Of a stretch of 64,000 nucleotides of DNA, positions 40,218 through 48,924 are shown piece by piece. The number at the start of each line of letters is the position of its first letter. Position 1 is the first letter of the stretch. This DNA is from Shewanella sp. c952 (GTDB lineage: Bacteria; Pseudomonadota; Gammaproteobacteria; Enterobacterales; Shewanellaceae): positions 25,623 to 89,622 of the forward strand of contig NZ_BPEW01000021.1 in NCBI RefSeq assembly GCF_019654975.1. The letters are read 5' to 3'. The position numbers were made by a program, and so were the translations under genes. The notes beneath the pieces are model-generated. The model was not told the origin of the DNA and did no database searches. It was given only the letters and a program-made list of their open reading frames with translations.

Positions 40218-41606
40218 ATGCTACGACAATGTGTTTTGCTGTTATTACTGCTCAACCTTCAAGCTTGTGGTCTTGTATACCAGGGAGTTCAATCCGGGGT
40301 ATCTGGAGTAAATGAATCACAGTTTATACGTCAAGGTCGGCACGGTGAACTCAACGAGCAAGAAATTGCTTGGGCCAATACTGCTTGGAAGTATTTCACC
40401 AATAACACCCAACTATCTACAGGGTTAGTCAACTCCATAGACAACTATCCCACCATGGATATGACCTCTCTGGCTGATTACCTTATTGCACTGCAGGCGG
40501 CCCGTCAGTTTGAACTAATTTCCAGTAAAGCCCATGATGAAAGGCTAACCATGGCGATTGATTTTTTGGTAAAAATGCCACTCACTCGTCAGGGCGTGCC
40601 GAATAAAGTCTATTCGACCACCACCCGTACCATGGTCAACTACGCTAACCAACCTGCAGAGTTAGGCTGGTCAGCTATTGATATTGGTCGACTACTCATC
40701 GCCTTAGCGATCACCAAACAGCACAACCCAGCATTTTCAGAATATATAGATAAAGCTGTTTTGCGTTGGAATTTCTGCGCTTTAGTCTCCGATAAGGGAG
40801 AGCTTTATGGAGGCAATATTAATAATGGCCAGATACACAGCTACAAAGAGGGGCGTTTAGGCATTGAAGAGTATGCCTCTTATGGCTATTTAGACTGGCA
40901 AATCATCCCCAAAAAATCAATGAAGCTTGAACCATACGAAGTCGCGACAATCAATGGTATTGATCTGCTTTTCGATGGCAGAGATCCCCGCTTCTTTGAT
41001 GTGTTAAGACCCGTATTTAGCACGCCTTATCTGTGGTTAGGGCTAGAGTTTAACTGGGACGATATTGACGATCTTAGTTCACTCGACGCCCTGCATAGTA
41101 ATCAGTCTTTAGCCGCTATGGCTGACTCCATCTATCAAGTTCAGCAAAGTCGTTGGGATATGGAGCGAATTTATACCGCCCGCGGTGAGCATGTCGTTTC
41201 TGGTGAACCTTATTTCGTCTATGACGCTATTTATGCACTCGGCACCCCTTGGATAACTGTCGCTGAAGATGGTAGCAGCCACGACCAATTAGCACTTATC
41301 TCTACTCGGGTTGCCTTTCAAATGTGGGCGCTATGGAAAACAGATTATACCGAGCGGCTAATCACGCTAGTAAAAGAGTTATACCACCCACAGCGAGGCT
41401 GGTATGAAGGCCGCTATGAGCTCTCAAGCGCCTATGAAAAAAGTATCACATTAAAAACCAATGCTGGCGTGCTAGAGGCATTGCTGTACAAAGTAAATGG
41501 CAAGCTTTACCAAGCTAAAGAGGGAAAAGAATATCGCGATGTTCGTTTCAACTCTCGCTTCGATCATCCTGGTAAATGCTTAGTGGAGACATTCGATGAG
41601 ATATAA
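40218..41606 (+). CDS. DUF3131 lipoprotein (paralogue 3, divergent)
   Basis: The 462-residue lipoprotein starts MLRQCVLLLLLLNLQACGLV with the lipobox LQAC. The DUF3131 motifs are recognisable but changed. The WD pair of the first motif is lost (MTSLADYLIALQAA), GVPNKVYSTTT replaces PNKAYNTQT, RPVFSTPYLWLGLEF replaces the HNYVVSESY segment, and NTNG is KTNAG. The GWSAIDIGRLLI and EGRLGIEEYAS motifs remain. This suggests an altered or structural role. It overlaps the next gene by 11 bases. Confidence 0.82.
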   Translation: MLRQCVLLLLLLNLQACGLVYQGVQSGVSGVNESQFIRQGRHGELNEQEIAWANTAWKYFTNNTQLSTGLVNSIDNYPTMDMTSLADYLIALQAARQFELISSKAHDERLTMAIDFLVKMPLTRQGVPNKVYSTTTRTMVNYANQPAELGWSAIDIGRLLIALAITKQHNPAFSEYIDKAVLRWNFCALVSDKGELYGGNINNGQIHSYKEGRLGIEEYASYGYLDWQIIPKKSMKLEPYEVATINGIDLLFDGRDPRFFDVLRPVFSTPYLWLGLEFNWDDIDDLSSLDALHSNQSLAAMADSIYQVQQSRWDMERIYTARGEHVVSGEPYFVYDAIYALGTPWITVAEDGSSHDQLALISTRVAFQMWALWKTDYTERLITLVKELYHPQRGWYEGRYELSSAYEKSITLKTNAGVLEALLYKVNGKLYQAKEGKEYRDVRFNSRFDHPGKCLVETFDEI

Positions 41607-42573
41607 ATATTATTTAGCCATGGCGCTTGCACTATGGCTAGTGACGAGTGGTAAAACCGCGCTGGCTGAAGCGCTTAACCTTGAGTTACGCCCCTTTAGT
41701 AAGGGGAACTATCAATTAGCAAAAGGGCGCTATCCACAAGCTGCAGCCCATTGGCATCAACTAAGCGTTTTATTGTTAAGTAATCCGCAAAAAGTATCGC
41801 AACAACAGATGTGGCAATCGGCAGGTCTTGCCGCATCACTCGCTGCCATTGCAGCGGATAAATCCGAAGACCCAATCGCCTATCAATATTGGGCAGATAG
41901 CACTCGCTATCTGCTAACTGGCGGAACCAATTGGTCTCAAGTGCAACAAAACCTACATCAACGTCTAGAAACCGCTAACACTCAACTGTCGGTCGCCATG
42001 CAAGTCACCGATGTCACAAGCGGAATAGACGAGAATCTTGATGTAGAACTGACCGCACTGCAGCTGTGGGATGAAAAATTGAATCTATTTGCCTTTACTA
42101 CACCTAGACTTGGTCTCAATCGTTATGACGCAGAAATCGACAATAGCGTAAGCCTATCTGTTCCATCTATCGCACCAAATGCTCAACGCCAAGGGACAGG
42201 TAAGAAACTATCGGGATACGATAGTAATTTTTCCCATTCCCCCTCTTTTACTCCAACCCCATCACCCACTTCAATTGACGCTACTAACGCACAAGCAGAA
42301 CAACAGCCTGAAGCGCTGATAATTAACACCTCCGATGCTGGAACTGCTGCATCTGCACAAGCCCTCTCAGAAACAATTATGCCGACGCCAGATATTGCTG
42401 AAGAACAAACTACAATCGCGATTAATCCACTGGGAATTAGCAGCATCAATCAAACACAAGCAACTAAAGTAGAGTCGCTACAAAAGCGGCAAATAGAACC
42501 TACTCAGCTAACAGAAAAAACGATAGAAAACACAGTTTCAGAAACCGCTACCCAGGAGGCTAAAAGTCAATGA
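41596..42573 (+). CDS. Exported protein with helical N-terminus and low-complexity tail
   Basis: I do not recognise a family. The 325-residue protein has a signal peptide (MRYKYYLAMALALWLVTSGKTALA). A helical region of about 120 residues with TPR-like spacing (GNYQLAKGRYPQAAAHWHQL) follows, then a mixed region, then about 120 residues rich in Ser, Thr, Pro, Gln and Ala that are probably unstructured. The start overlaps the previous DUF3131 gene and follows GGAG. A scaffold or linker within the exported part of the glycan machine is a guess from context. Confidence 0.7.
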   Translation: MRYKYYLAMALALWLVTSGKTALAEALNLELRPFSKGNYQLAKGRYPQAAAHWHQLSVLLLSNPQKVSQQQMWQSAGLAASLAAIAADKSEDPIAYQYWADSTRYLLTGGTNWSQVQQNLHQRLETANTQLSVAMQVTDVTSGIDENLDVELTALQLWDEKLNLFAFTTPRLGLNRYDAEIDNSVSLSVPSIAPNAQRQGTGKKLSGYDSNFSHSPSFTPTPSPTSIDATNAQAEQQPEALIINTSDAGTAASAQALSETIMPTPDIAEEQTTIAINPLGISSINQTQATKVESLQKRQIEPTQLTEKTIENTVSETATQEAKSQ

Positions 42574-42749
42574 AATCGCTAACAAAGACTAAAGATACAG
42601 CGTTATAAACTAAACCAAGGCCGGTGGAACACTATAACCTGCAATTAATAATGTTGCTCCGCTTGCTGTTTAAAGGATCTATTACTACATTTTAATAAGC
42701 TTAATGTCGTTGCAGAATTAACTGTAGAGCACTCAGGAAGAGTCAATAA
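42574..42749. other. Spacer inside the glycan cluster, possible internal promoter
   Basis: This 176-base gap is the largest between the response-regulator gene and the second glycosyltransferase gene. It holds no gene. It could carry a secondary promoter for the genes from 42750 on, but no convincing -35/-10 pair stands out. Confidence 0.35.
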
Positions 42750-44042
42750 ATGAAAGGATTCATTATGAAAATGCATAAAGAAGATCTCCAACAAATCTAT
42801 CGCTCTGCCAGCGACCAATTTGATCTCACCGAATCCACACATCAGATTTGCCTCCTTGAGTTGGCAGACTCTTTACTCGATCTAAAACAGACCTCACCTG
42901 CACAACTCGCCGCGTTGGCTCGAAAAGAGGACTGTCCGCTGGCGTTCAAATTAGCTGTAAAGCTTGTGCAGTCACGAAAATACTTAAAGCAGATCAGCAA
43001 ACCTATTTCCATTGGCGTTGTCTTTGCCATGTGGGGTGAGCACCACCGATTGCTAGAGAAAAGCCCATCAAATATCAATGGGGAAAACGCTTTACTGACC
43101 AAAGTCACTCAGCTCATATGGGCATGCAAAGGCACCAAGGTTAGTTGGCAGCTTTACCCTGTTGATGATGGTTGTCCTCACGGTAGTTTCGCTATAGCCA
43201 ATCGCATAGCGAGCAGAAGTTCACAACCAGAAAAGATATCGGTGCTCAACCTCACAGACGGCATTACTGCGACTAAGGGGCCACTAGCTAAACTCAATGA
43301 TGTAGATGATTCAAGAAAAGGCGGCGCGATTATTCATGGCTGCATGCAAGCACTAGACGATGGTGTTGACGCTGTTATCTACACCGATGCTGACAACTCT
43401 GTGCACATGGGACAGCTAGGGCTGATATTAGCTCCCTTTGTCGCCAACAACGCTCAGGTTGTGCTGGGTAATCGTAAAGATCCACTGTCTATTTTAGTCA
43501 AACAAGAGCAGCGCTGGGGGATCGGAATTAAAACTCTGAGGCATATGCAAAGAATGGTTGGCTCAGCCATTTTTTCACAAGGCATTTACGACACCCAAGC
43601 AGCTTACAAGCTGTTTAGTCGTGAAGCGTTGCTTGCAATTCTCGAGCAGCCAACCGTATACGACTTCTCCTTCGATACCGACTGGATTTTAGCGGCGATG
43701 CAACAGCAACAGCACATTGCCACCGTACCTTTTGCTTTTATCGACTCAGCAGCGGAGTCAGCCTCTATTACCCAAGGTCCCATGAGTACTTGGTTAACCT
43801 TACTGCAAGGCTTAGTAAAAGCACTACGTGCAAGGGGAGCGGATTACAATCAAGAGATGGCACAACTGATCGACAAAGAGATCAAAACGGTGGCAGATTT
43901 AGACCGCATCATAGATCTATTGCCAGAAGAACTTTTACATGCCAGTGACGCTGAACTTGGTAGCCCTCAATTGATGAGTCCAGCGGCATTAAAGCAGTGG
44001 TTGGATAAAGTAAAAGCCGAGCAACTCGCTACCACAGCTTAG
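42750..44042 (+). CDS. Soluble GT2-like glycosyltransferase
   Basis: The 430-residue protein has a helical N-terminal part of about 85 residues, then a GT-A domain (ISIGVVFAMWGEH, YPVDDGCPHGSFAIANR) with the metal-binding Asp213-Ala-Asp215 in YTDADNSVHMGQL. The later segment DTQAAYKLFSREALL resembles dolichyl-phosphate-mannose-synthase-like GT2 enzymes. There are no membrane helices, so it acts in the cytoplasm, perhaps making a lipid-linked or small-molecule glycoside used by the membrane synthase. Both ATG codons at 42750 and 42765 have plausible ribosome-binding sites. Confidence 0.82.
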   Translation: MKGFIMKMHKEDLQQIYRSASDQFDLTESTHQICLLELADSLLDLKQTSPAQLAALARKEDCPLAFKLAVKLVQSRKYLKQISKPISIGVVFAMWGEHHRLLEKSPSNINGENALLTKVTQLIWACKGTKVSWQLYPVDDGCPHGSFAIANRIASRSSQPEKISVLNLTDGITATKGPLAKLNDVDDSRKGGAIIHGCMQALDDGVDAVIYTDADNSVHMGQLGLILAPFVANNAQVVLGNRKDPLSILVKQEQRWGIGIKTLRHMQRMVGSAIFSQGIYDTQAAYKLFSREALLAILEQPTVYDFSFDTDWILAAMQQQQHIATVPFAFIDSAAESASITQGPMSTWLTLLQGLVKALRARGADYNQEMAQLIDKEIKTVADLDRIIDLLPEELLHASDAELGSPQLMSPAALKQWLDKVKAEQLATTA

Positions 44043-44151
44043 GTAAGACTCATCCAAGCTACACACTCGTGCGCACGCCAATATTCGCACTGCTGCCCTA
44101 CCTTTTAATATGCTGCACATAGCCGAAAAATGAGTAACAAAGGATCTAAAA

Positions 44152-44478
44152 ATGATAGCCGTTAATGAATTAAAAGCACTATGTGGAGATGATGACGCCA
44201 TGGTGAGAATGCTACTTAGCATTTACTTAGAAGAATACGGAGAAAGCGATAATGTACTTCAAAGTCGCTTCTCTAAGGATGACATTGATGGTTTATTTCA
44301 AATTTCTCACGAACTAAAAGGGATGTTTAGTAACCTTTGCGCTAAAGACGCAATGACATTAGCTCAAGCAATTGAATCAAGCTCTCAAGCTGGAGCACTT
44401 CCTAATCAAAATGATATCAATGCGCTTTGCGGCAAGATAAAAGAGATTAACCAGCAGATAGAAGGTATTTTGCAATAG
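44152..44478 (+). CDS. Single-domain Hpt phosphotransfer protein
   Basis: The 108-residue helical protein carries the Hpt signature ISHELKGMFSNLCA with phospho-acceptor His53. Single-domain Hpt proteins pass phosphate from a hybrid kinase to a response regulator. The likely acceptor here is the REC-PP2C protein encoded at 32280. The architecture recalls HptB-HsbR-HsbA of Pseudomonas, in which Hpt, REC-PP2C and STAS proteins act in series. The likely donor is the hybrid kinase at 48925; both links are inferred. Confidence 0.88.
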   Translation: MIAVNELKALCGDDDAMVRMLLSIYLEEYGESDNVLQSRFSKDDIDGLFQISHELKGMFSNLCAKDAMTLAQAIESSSQAGALPNQNDINALCGKIKEINQQIEGILQ

Positions 44479-44486
44479 GGTGCATA

Positions 44487-45950
44487 TTGAAGCCACCAGC
44501 ATCGCTAAAGAGCATACTGCAGATTGCAGTGTGCTCTTTCATCATTCTAAGCGCAGCGACCACGCATCATACTTGGGCAAACAATAATAAAAAGCAGCTA
44601 GATGATCAAACGCCAGCATCAGCTAGCCCACAAAGGGTATCAAGGGTCATACAGGGCTCAGAGCCTCAAGTTCAAGTGCAGATTGAGTTTCAGCGACGAG
44701 CCGTAATACCGCAAGCTAACGTTATAGAAACAAGTAAAGCAGCTGCTATAACTGCCAATAGCCAAAGCCCTGACAGTACCGTAATCCTTAAGACAAACAT
44801 CCTCCCCCTCACCCCAAAGCCAATATCCGTTCCCCTAAACCGCCATGAAAAACTTCTCATTAATAAAGCCCAGCGCTACATAGATAAAAACTGGAATGAA
44901 GAAACCGGAATGATTGATTCGGTGCAAGGTTACACCCACGCCACTATGTGGGATGTAGCCAGTGGCATAGGAGCACTATTAGCCTTAGAAGCGCTCGGAG
45001 TCAGCGATCCACACATCATCGATATTCGACTTGCTAAGCTCCTTAATACTCTTTATGAATTGCCTTTGTATGACGATAAACTGCCCAATCGACAATACAA
45101 TACTGTCACAGGCAAACCATCAGGTAACTTTAGCCAAACCCCATCAAATGGTAATGGTTGGTCGGCTTTGGATCTTGGACGTCTGTATATTTGGTTGACA
45201 ATTGTGGCGCAAAGAAAGCCTCACCTAGCTATGGATGTCGACAACATCAAGTTTAAGTGGCAACTCAATGCAGCTGTTCACAACAAAACACTGTATGGCA
45301 CTAAACTCACATCTAAAAAGGAGTACTTTCGCCAAGAAGGCCGACTGGGCTACCTACAATATGCTGCTACGGGTTATCAAATGATGAACCTGGATGTTGC
45401 TCATGCATTTAGCTGTAAGCGACTGCAACAGGTTGATATTGATAGTCTGATGCTAAAAATCGATACTCGCAACCTGCCCTTTCTAACACTTGATCCATTT
45501 CTGCTTTACACCATCGAAATTGGTAATAAAGCTTCATGTTGGAACCAGCTAGACACACTGTTCAAACTGCATAACACTCAATATCAAGCGACTCAAAGAC
45601 TAACCGCTTATGCAGAGGATTCATTGAGCAAGTCGCCTTGGTTTTTATACAACAATATTTACTACCAAGGTCAGGCTTGGCATAGCGTCTCTCACTCTGG
45701 CAAAGCCATCGCTGATTCACAAATATTTAGCAATAAAGCCGCGTTTGCGATGAGTGTTATTTTTCAAAATGAGTACAGTCAGAACCTCGCAATACAGGTC
45801 ATAACCAACAGTGCCCGCCATCAAGAGGTTCCTACTGGGCTTTACCGTGATGGAAAAACAAATACCGCCTATAATATAAATACTAACTCGCTGATCTTAG
45901 TCAGCCTTTGGTACAAAATGCGTGGCCGAAAAGCAATTTGGCAAGAGTAA
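44487..45950 (+). CDS. Exported DUF3131 protein (paralogue 4)
   Basis: The gene starts with TTG, after AGGGTG, 8 bases past the Hpt stop codon. The 487-residue protein has a signal sequence or anchor (SILQIAVCSFIILSAATTHH), a linker of about 95 residues, and a DUF3131 domain (MWDVASGIGALLALEAL, KLPNRQYNTVTG, GWSALDLGRLYIW, QEGRLGYLQYAATG, SPWFLYNNIYYQGQAWHS, NTNSLILVSLWYKM). It keeps the WD and GWSALDLGR motifs but lacks the full EEYA and NTNG forms. It is the most distant of the four in layout. Confidence 0.8.
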   Translation: MKPPASLKSILQIAVCSFIILSAATTHHTWANNNKKQLDDQTPASASPQRVSRVIQGSEPQVQVQIEFQRRAVIPQANVIETSKAAAITANSQSPDSTVILKTNILPLTPKPISVPLNRHEKLLINKAQRYIDKNWNEETGMIDSVQGYTHATMWDVASGIGALLALEALGVSDPHIIDIRLAKLLNTLYELPLYDDKLPNRQYNTVTGKPSGNFSQTPSNGNGWSALDLGRLYIWLTIVAQRKPHLAMDVDNIKFKWQLNAAVHNKTLYGTKLTSKKEYFRQEGRLGYLQYAATGYQMMNLDVAHAFSCKRLQQVDIDSLMLKIDTRNLPFLTLDPFLLYTIEIGNKASCWNQLDTLFKLHNTQYQATQRLTAYAEDSLSKSPWFLYNNIYYQGQAWHSVSHSGKAIADSQIFSNKAAFAMSVIFQNEYSQNLAIQVITNSARHQEVPTGLYRDGKTNTAYNINTNSLILVSLWYKMRGRKAIWQE

Positions 45951-46002
45951 AAACGGTCAGTAACCGAATGCCAAATGCGATTACTAGTTAGGGAAGACAC
46001 AT

Positions 46003-47004
46003 TTGAAAATGCGCCAAGGACGGACAGGCAATACTGCACAATGGATCCCTATCCTATGTTTTTTTGCGGCTGAAACCTTAGCCAGTGAACACCAAACAGA
46101 GATGGCAAAGCATGCGCCTAAACCTGTAGAGGCCAAAGTTATCAATAGTCCGGTTGCCACCAAAATAGAACAGCCGTCAGAAGCCGATCTTATATGGAAA
46201 GGCGCCACCAGCTCATTTATGTTGCCATTTGAAACTTGGAACACAGATCTCCCTTGGTATAAACGCTGGAGCGCAAGTATTGCAATAGGCTATCCGTTGG
46301 TAAATACCGCTGCCGTTATTCCCGCAAATGCGACCACAGGTCCGAGTAACCAAAACCTAACGGCTAGCCTGTCACTAAAATATTCGATCATTGGTAATTG
46401 GTTTATATCAGCAACCGCCTATCACTATTTTGACAAAGAGTTACAGCAAGCCTGGAACCCTGACTTTACCTATGTATTTGGTTATAGCGATTGGCGGCCA
46501 TATACATTTAGCCTGCTGTATTCTAATTATGGTGGTAACCGTTTCTCGCCAGAGCCGGGGGGGAAGCATACAGAGTTTTCCCAAGGAACCTGGGCGCTAG
46601 GCTGGAAGTTTCCAATCAGTAAACCCTTTGTTGACTGGCTTTCTTTCACTGATGACGGGGCGATTGGTTGTCAATTTGATTACAACTATACCCCTGAGTA
46701 TTTCGACTTAGACACTGTCGAATATAAAACTAGCCACCAAACGATAAGCTTAGGCTGTAAGTATTCCATTGTCGGAAATTGGTACGTTAATGGAACCGCC
46801 TTTTATTACTTAGACAGTAGCCAAAAACAACCGTGGAATCCTGATTTCACATACGGCTTTGGTTACTTTGACTGGCACCCTGGTACGATTACCATTCAAT
46901 ATAATAACTATTCTGGCAACCGCTGGAACAGTGCAGATAGAGGAGCTGATACCGGTAGATTTAAAGATGGTTCGATTAGTATTAGTTATTCATTCGATTT
47001 CTAA
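46003..47004 (+). CDS. Outer-membrane beta-barrel-like protein with duplicated module
   Basis: The 333-residue protein has an N-terminal hydrophobic export signal (WIPILCFFAAETLASE), a linker of about 60 residues, and strands typical of an outer-membrane barrel ending in a final phenylalanine (ISYSFDF). Residues 122-181 and 248-309 are tandem copies of one module: LKYSIIGNWFISATAYHYFD and CKYSIVGNWYVNGTAFYYLD, each with WNPDFTYxFGYxDW. It is the last plus-strand gene of the glycan cluster and may form its outer-membrane exit or anchor. TTG at 46003 has the better ribosome-binding spacing; ATG at 46009 is the alternative. Confidence 0.7.
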   Translation: MKMRQGRTGNTAQWIPILCFFAAETLASEHQTEMAKHAPKPVEAKVINSPVATKIEQPSEADLIWKGATSSFMLPFETWNTDLPWYKRWSASIAIGYPLVNTAAVIPANATTGPSNQNLTASLSLKYSIIGNWFISATAYHYFDKELQQAWNPDFTYVFGYSDWRPYTFSLLYSNYGGNRFSPEPGGKHTEFSQGTWALGWKFPISKPFVDWLSFTDDGAIGCQFDYNYTPEYFDLDTVEYKTSHQTISLGCKYSIVGNWYVNGTAFYYLDSSQKQPWNPDFTYGFGYFDWHPGTITIQYNNYSGNRWNSADRGADTGRFKDGSISISYSFDF

Positions 47005-47026
47005 TAACCATTTTGATATCTATATC

Positions 47027-47284
47027 TTAAAGACTCAAACGATTGAGTACTTTTTGATGGCAATGAGGACACTTGTAAGAGTGGCGATGGATCTTATTGC
47101 CACACTCTGGGCAGGGCAGCATTTTTCGATCCTTACTCAACAGTAAAATGAGTACCCCGATAGGCCCTAGAACATAACCGAGCAACGCTCCTGCCACTAT
47201 ATTGCCTTTGTAATAACCGATGACAGTTGAGGCCACCAGCATCACTAGATAAAAACATAGCCAAAAGGTGATGTTATCCACCAC
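47027..47284 (-). CDS. Small membrane protein with C-terminal zinc ribbon
   Basis: The 85-residue protein has two membrane helices (ITFWLCFYLVMLVASTVIGYY, GALLGYVLGPIGVLILLL). A zinc-ribbon with two CPxC knuckles, MLPCPECGNKIH and KCPHCHQK, follows. The GTG start overlaps the stop codon of the upstream porin gene by one base, so it is translationally coupled to it. The role is unknown. Confidence 0.75.
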   Translation of the reverse strand: MVDNITFWLCFYLVMLVASTVIGYYKGNIVAGALLGYVLGPIGVLILLLSKDRKMLPCPECGNKIHRHSYKCPHCHQKVLNRLSL

Positions 47285-48324
47285 TAAAACACGAAGTTCA
47301 CAGTAAGACTTAGCAAATCAACATCTTCTTTCTCGCCGTATAACAGCGGTGAGGTAATAAACTGCGCGCGATTGCCAGGCTCATGGGAAAAGATAGATTG
47401 CATCTCCAGATTTAGTGAGATCGTCGAAGTTGCATCGTAACGTAATCCTACCGTCACCCCTTTACTCTCTCTCAACTCGTGACTTTCAGCGTATACAAGG
47501 TATGGAGTCAAGTTGTCGAATGCGTATGCTGCACTGGCATACCAGTTAATCTGCAGCTCATCATATTCAATTTCAGCCATCCATAACCAATCATCTAAAC
47601 TGTATTCAACCCCCAGAGTATATATGTCTAATGTTTGAGGTTCTGGTGATGGACGCTGGGTATACTTTGACTGCATGAACCCGGCATGAATTCGATAATT
47701 GAAACTGACTAAGTCAACATAAATACCCGCAAGATACTCAGTATCAAACTGCAGTATATCTGAGCCTATTTCTACTTCATTGAGTTTATCAAAACCATAA
47801 TAAGGCGAGATATGTAGCGAGAGCTCGTCAGATATTTCATAACTCCACTCGAGAGAGAAGCCATCATAAGAAGTAAAGCCCAAAATTGCATCGTAGACTT
47901 CCTGCGGTGGTCTCGCCCACGTATAGGCTTGACCGACATAATAAAACTCTGACACCAAAAATAACGGAATACGTAACCTACCAGCCCTAATTTCAAAGTC
48001 AGCAAATTCATAACCTAAATAAGCCCACTCAAGCTCTGGTTCACTCCAGTTATCCTGAGTACGTTTGACCAGTTGCGCCGATGCATCCAGCCCTTCAAAA
48101 AGGCCAACATCAAGCTGTAAGCCAAATATGGTGTCGCAGTCGTAACAGGTTTCATCGGTAATTTCACGATTAACAAATAGCGGTGTTTTATTATCTGTTT
48201 TACTAATAGAGGTTGAACCAAAACCACTTAACGTGATGTCATCAGTTAGCTCTATACCGGCCTCAGCGTTGGCAATCATCCCCAAGCTCAATATTAAAAT
48301 CGTACATTGACGGCTTAATAACAT
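47284..48324 (-). CDS. Porin-like outer-membrane barrel protein
   Basis: The 346-residue protein has a signal peptide ending in ANAEAG, then strands typical of a porin (ITLSGFGSTSISKTD, FEIRAGRLRIPLFLVSEFY), and ends with phenylalanine (LSLTVNFVF). The GRLRIPLFLVSE segment resembles porins annotated as phosphate-selective or carbohydrate-type. It is second in a three-gene minus-strand operon between a periplasmic-binding-like gene (2-base gap) and a zinc-ribbon membrane gene. The substrate is unknown. Confidence 0.75.
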   Translation of the reverse strand: MLLSRQCTILILSLGMIANAEAGIELTDDITLSGFGSTSISKTDNKTPLFVNREITDETCYDCDTIFGLQLDVGLFEGLDASAQLVKRTQDNWSEPELEWAYLGYEFADFEIRAGRLRIPLFLVSEFYYVGQAYTWARPPQEVYDAILGFTSYDGFSLEWSYEISDELSLHISPYYGFDKLNEVEIGSDILQFDTEYLAGIYVDLVSFNYRIHAGFMQSKYTQRPSPEPQTLDIYTLGVEYSLDDWLWMAEIEYDELQINWYASAAYAFDNLTPYLVYAESHELRESKGVTVGLRYDATSTISLNLEMQSIFSHEPGNRAQFITSPLLYGEKEDVDLLSLTVNFVF

Positions 48325-48326
48325 GG

Positions 48327-48824
48327 CTACTCTCCCTGTGGCACGGTAATTAAGATATTAACTTCTTCAGGAACCGACTCAATCGGTGCATAGGCGATAC
48401 CATTAGGGTTTTCATTTAACCATTTAAGGATCTGCTTTATATCGTCACTATCAAGCTCTTCAGGTGGTGAGCCTTTGCCAGAAAAAGCCAAGCCTGCCCA
48501 GTAACCATTCATTTGTGTTACTGATTTCCCCAGCAACATACTGTAAAAATCTTCACGGTGCATGGAGGTTTCAGGTAAATCAACTAGCACAATTTTAAGG
48601 CTGCCACCTATCTTTTTAGATTTGCCACGATAGAGCATTCTGGCTTTGTTTTTACTTAAAGCTGGCAGTTCATTATTAAGAGTGAAGATCGCAAATTCGA
48701 CATCGGAGCTGTCATCGGGATCGGCTGCCAACGCATAAATTGAAGGGAATAAATACAGAGTTGCTATCAATATGAGCAGCTTTGTGTTGCGAAACAAAGC
48801 GTTGTGGTTTAATCCATTAAACAT
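48327..48824 (-). CDS. Short periplasmic substrate-binding-like protein (PstS-type fold)
   Basis: The 165-residue protein has a signal peptide (LLILIATLYLFPSIYALAA). The domain VEFAIFTLNNELPALSKNKARMLYRGKSKKIGG, with SMHREDFYSMLLGKS and IAYAPIESVPEEV, looks like the short PBP-like domain found in phosphate-binding-protein relatives. It is about half the length of a true PstS, so it is unlikely to be a full transporter component. Its gene diverges from the hybrid kinase with a 100-base gap, so it could be a ligand-binding partner of that kinase. Confidence 0.65.
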   Translation of the reverse strand: MFNGLNHNALFRNTKLLILIATLYLFPSIYALAADPDDSSDVEFAIFTLNNELPALSKNKARMLYRGKSKKIGGSLKIVLVDLPETSMHREDFYSMLLGKSVTQMNGYWAGLAFSGKGSPPEELDSDDIKQILKWLNENPNGIAYAPIESVPEEVNILITVPQGE

Positions 48825-48924
48825 ATAAAAACCTTCAATCCTTGATAGTTTTTTGTACTATGCTGAATATAGTCAAGAGTCATGTATTACACAAGGATAT
48901 ACCCGTTCAATTCAAGGAGCAGAA

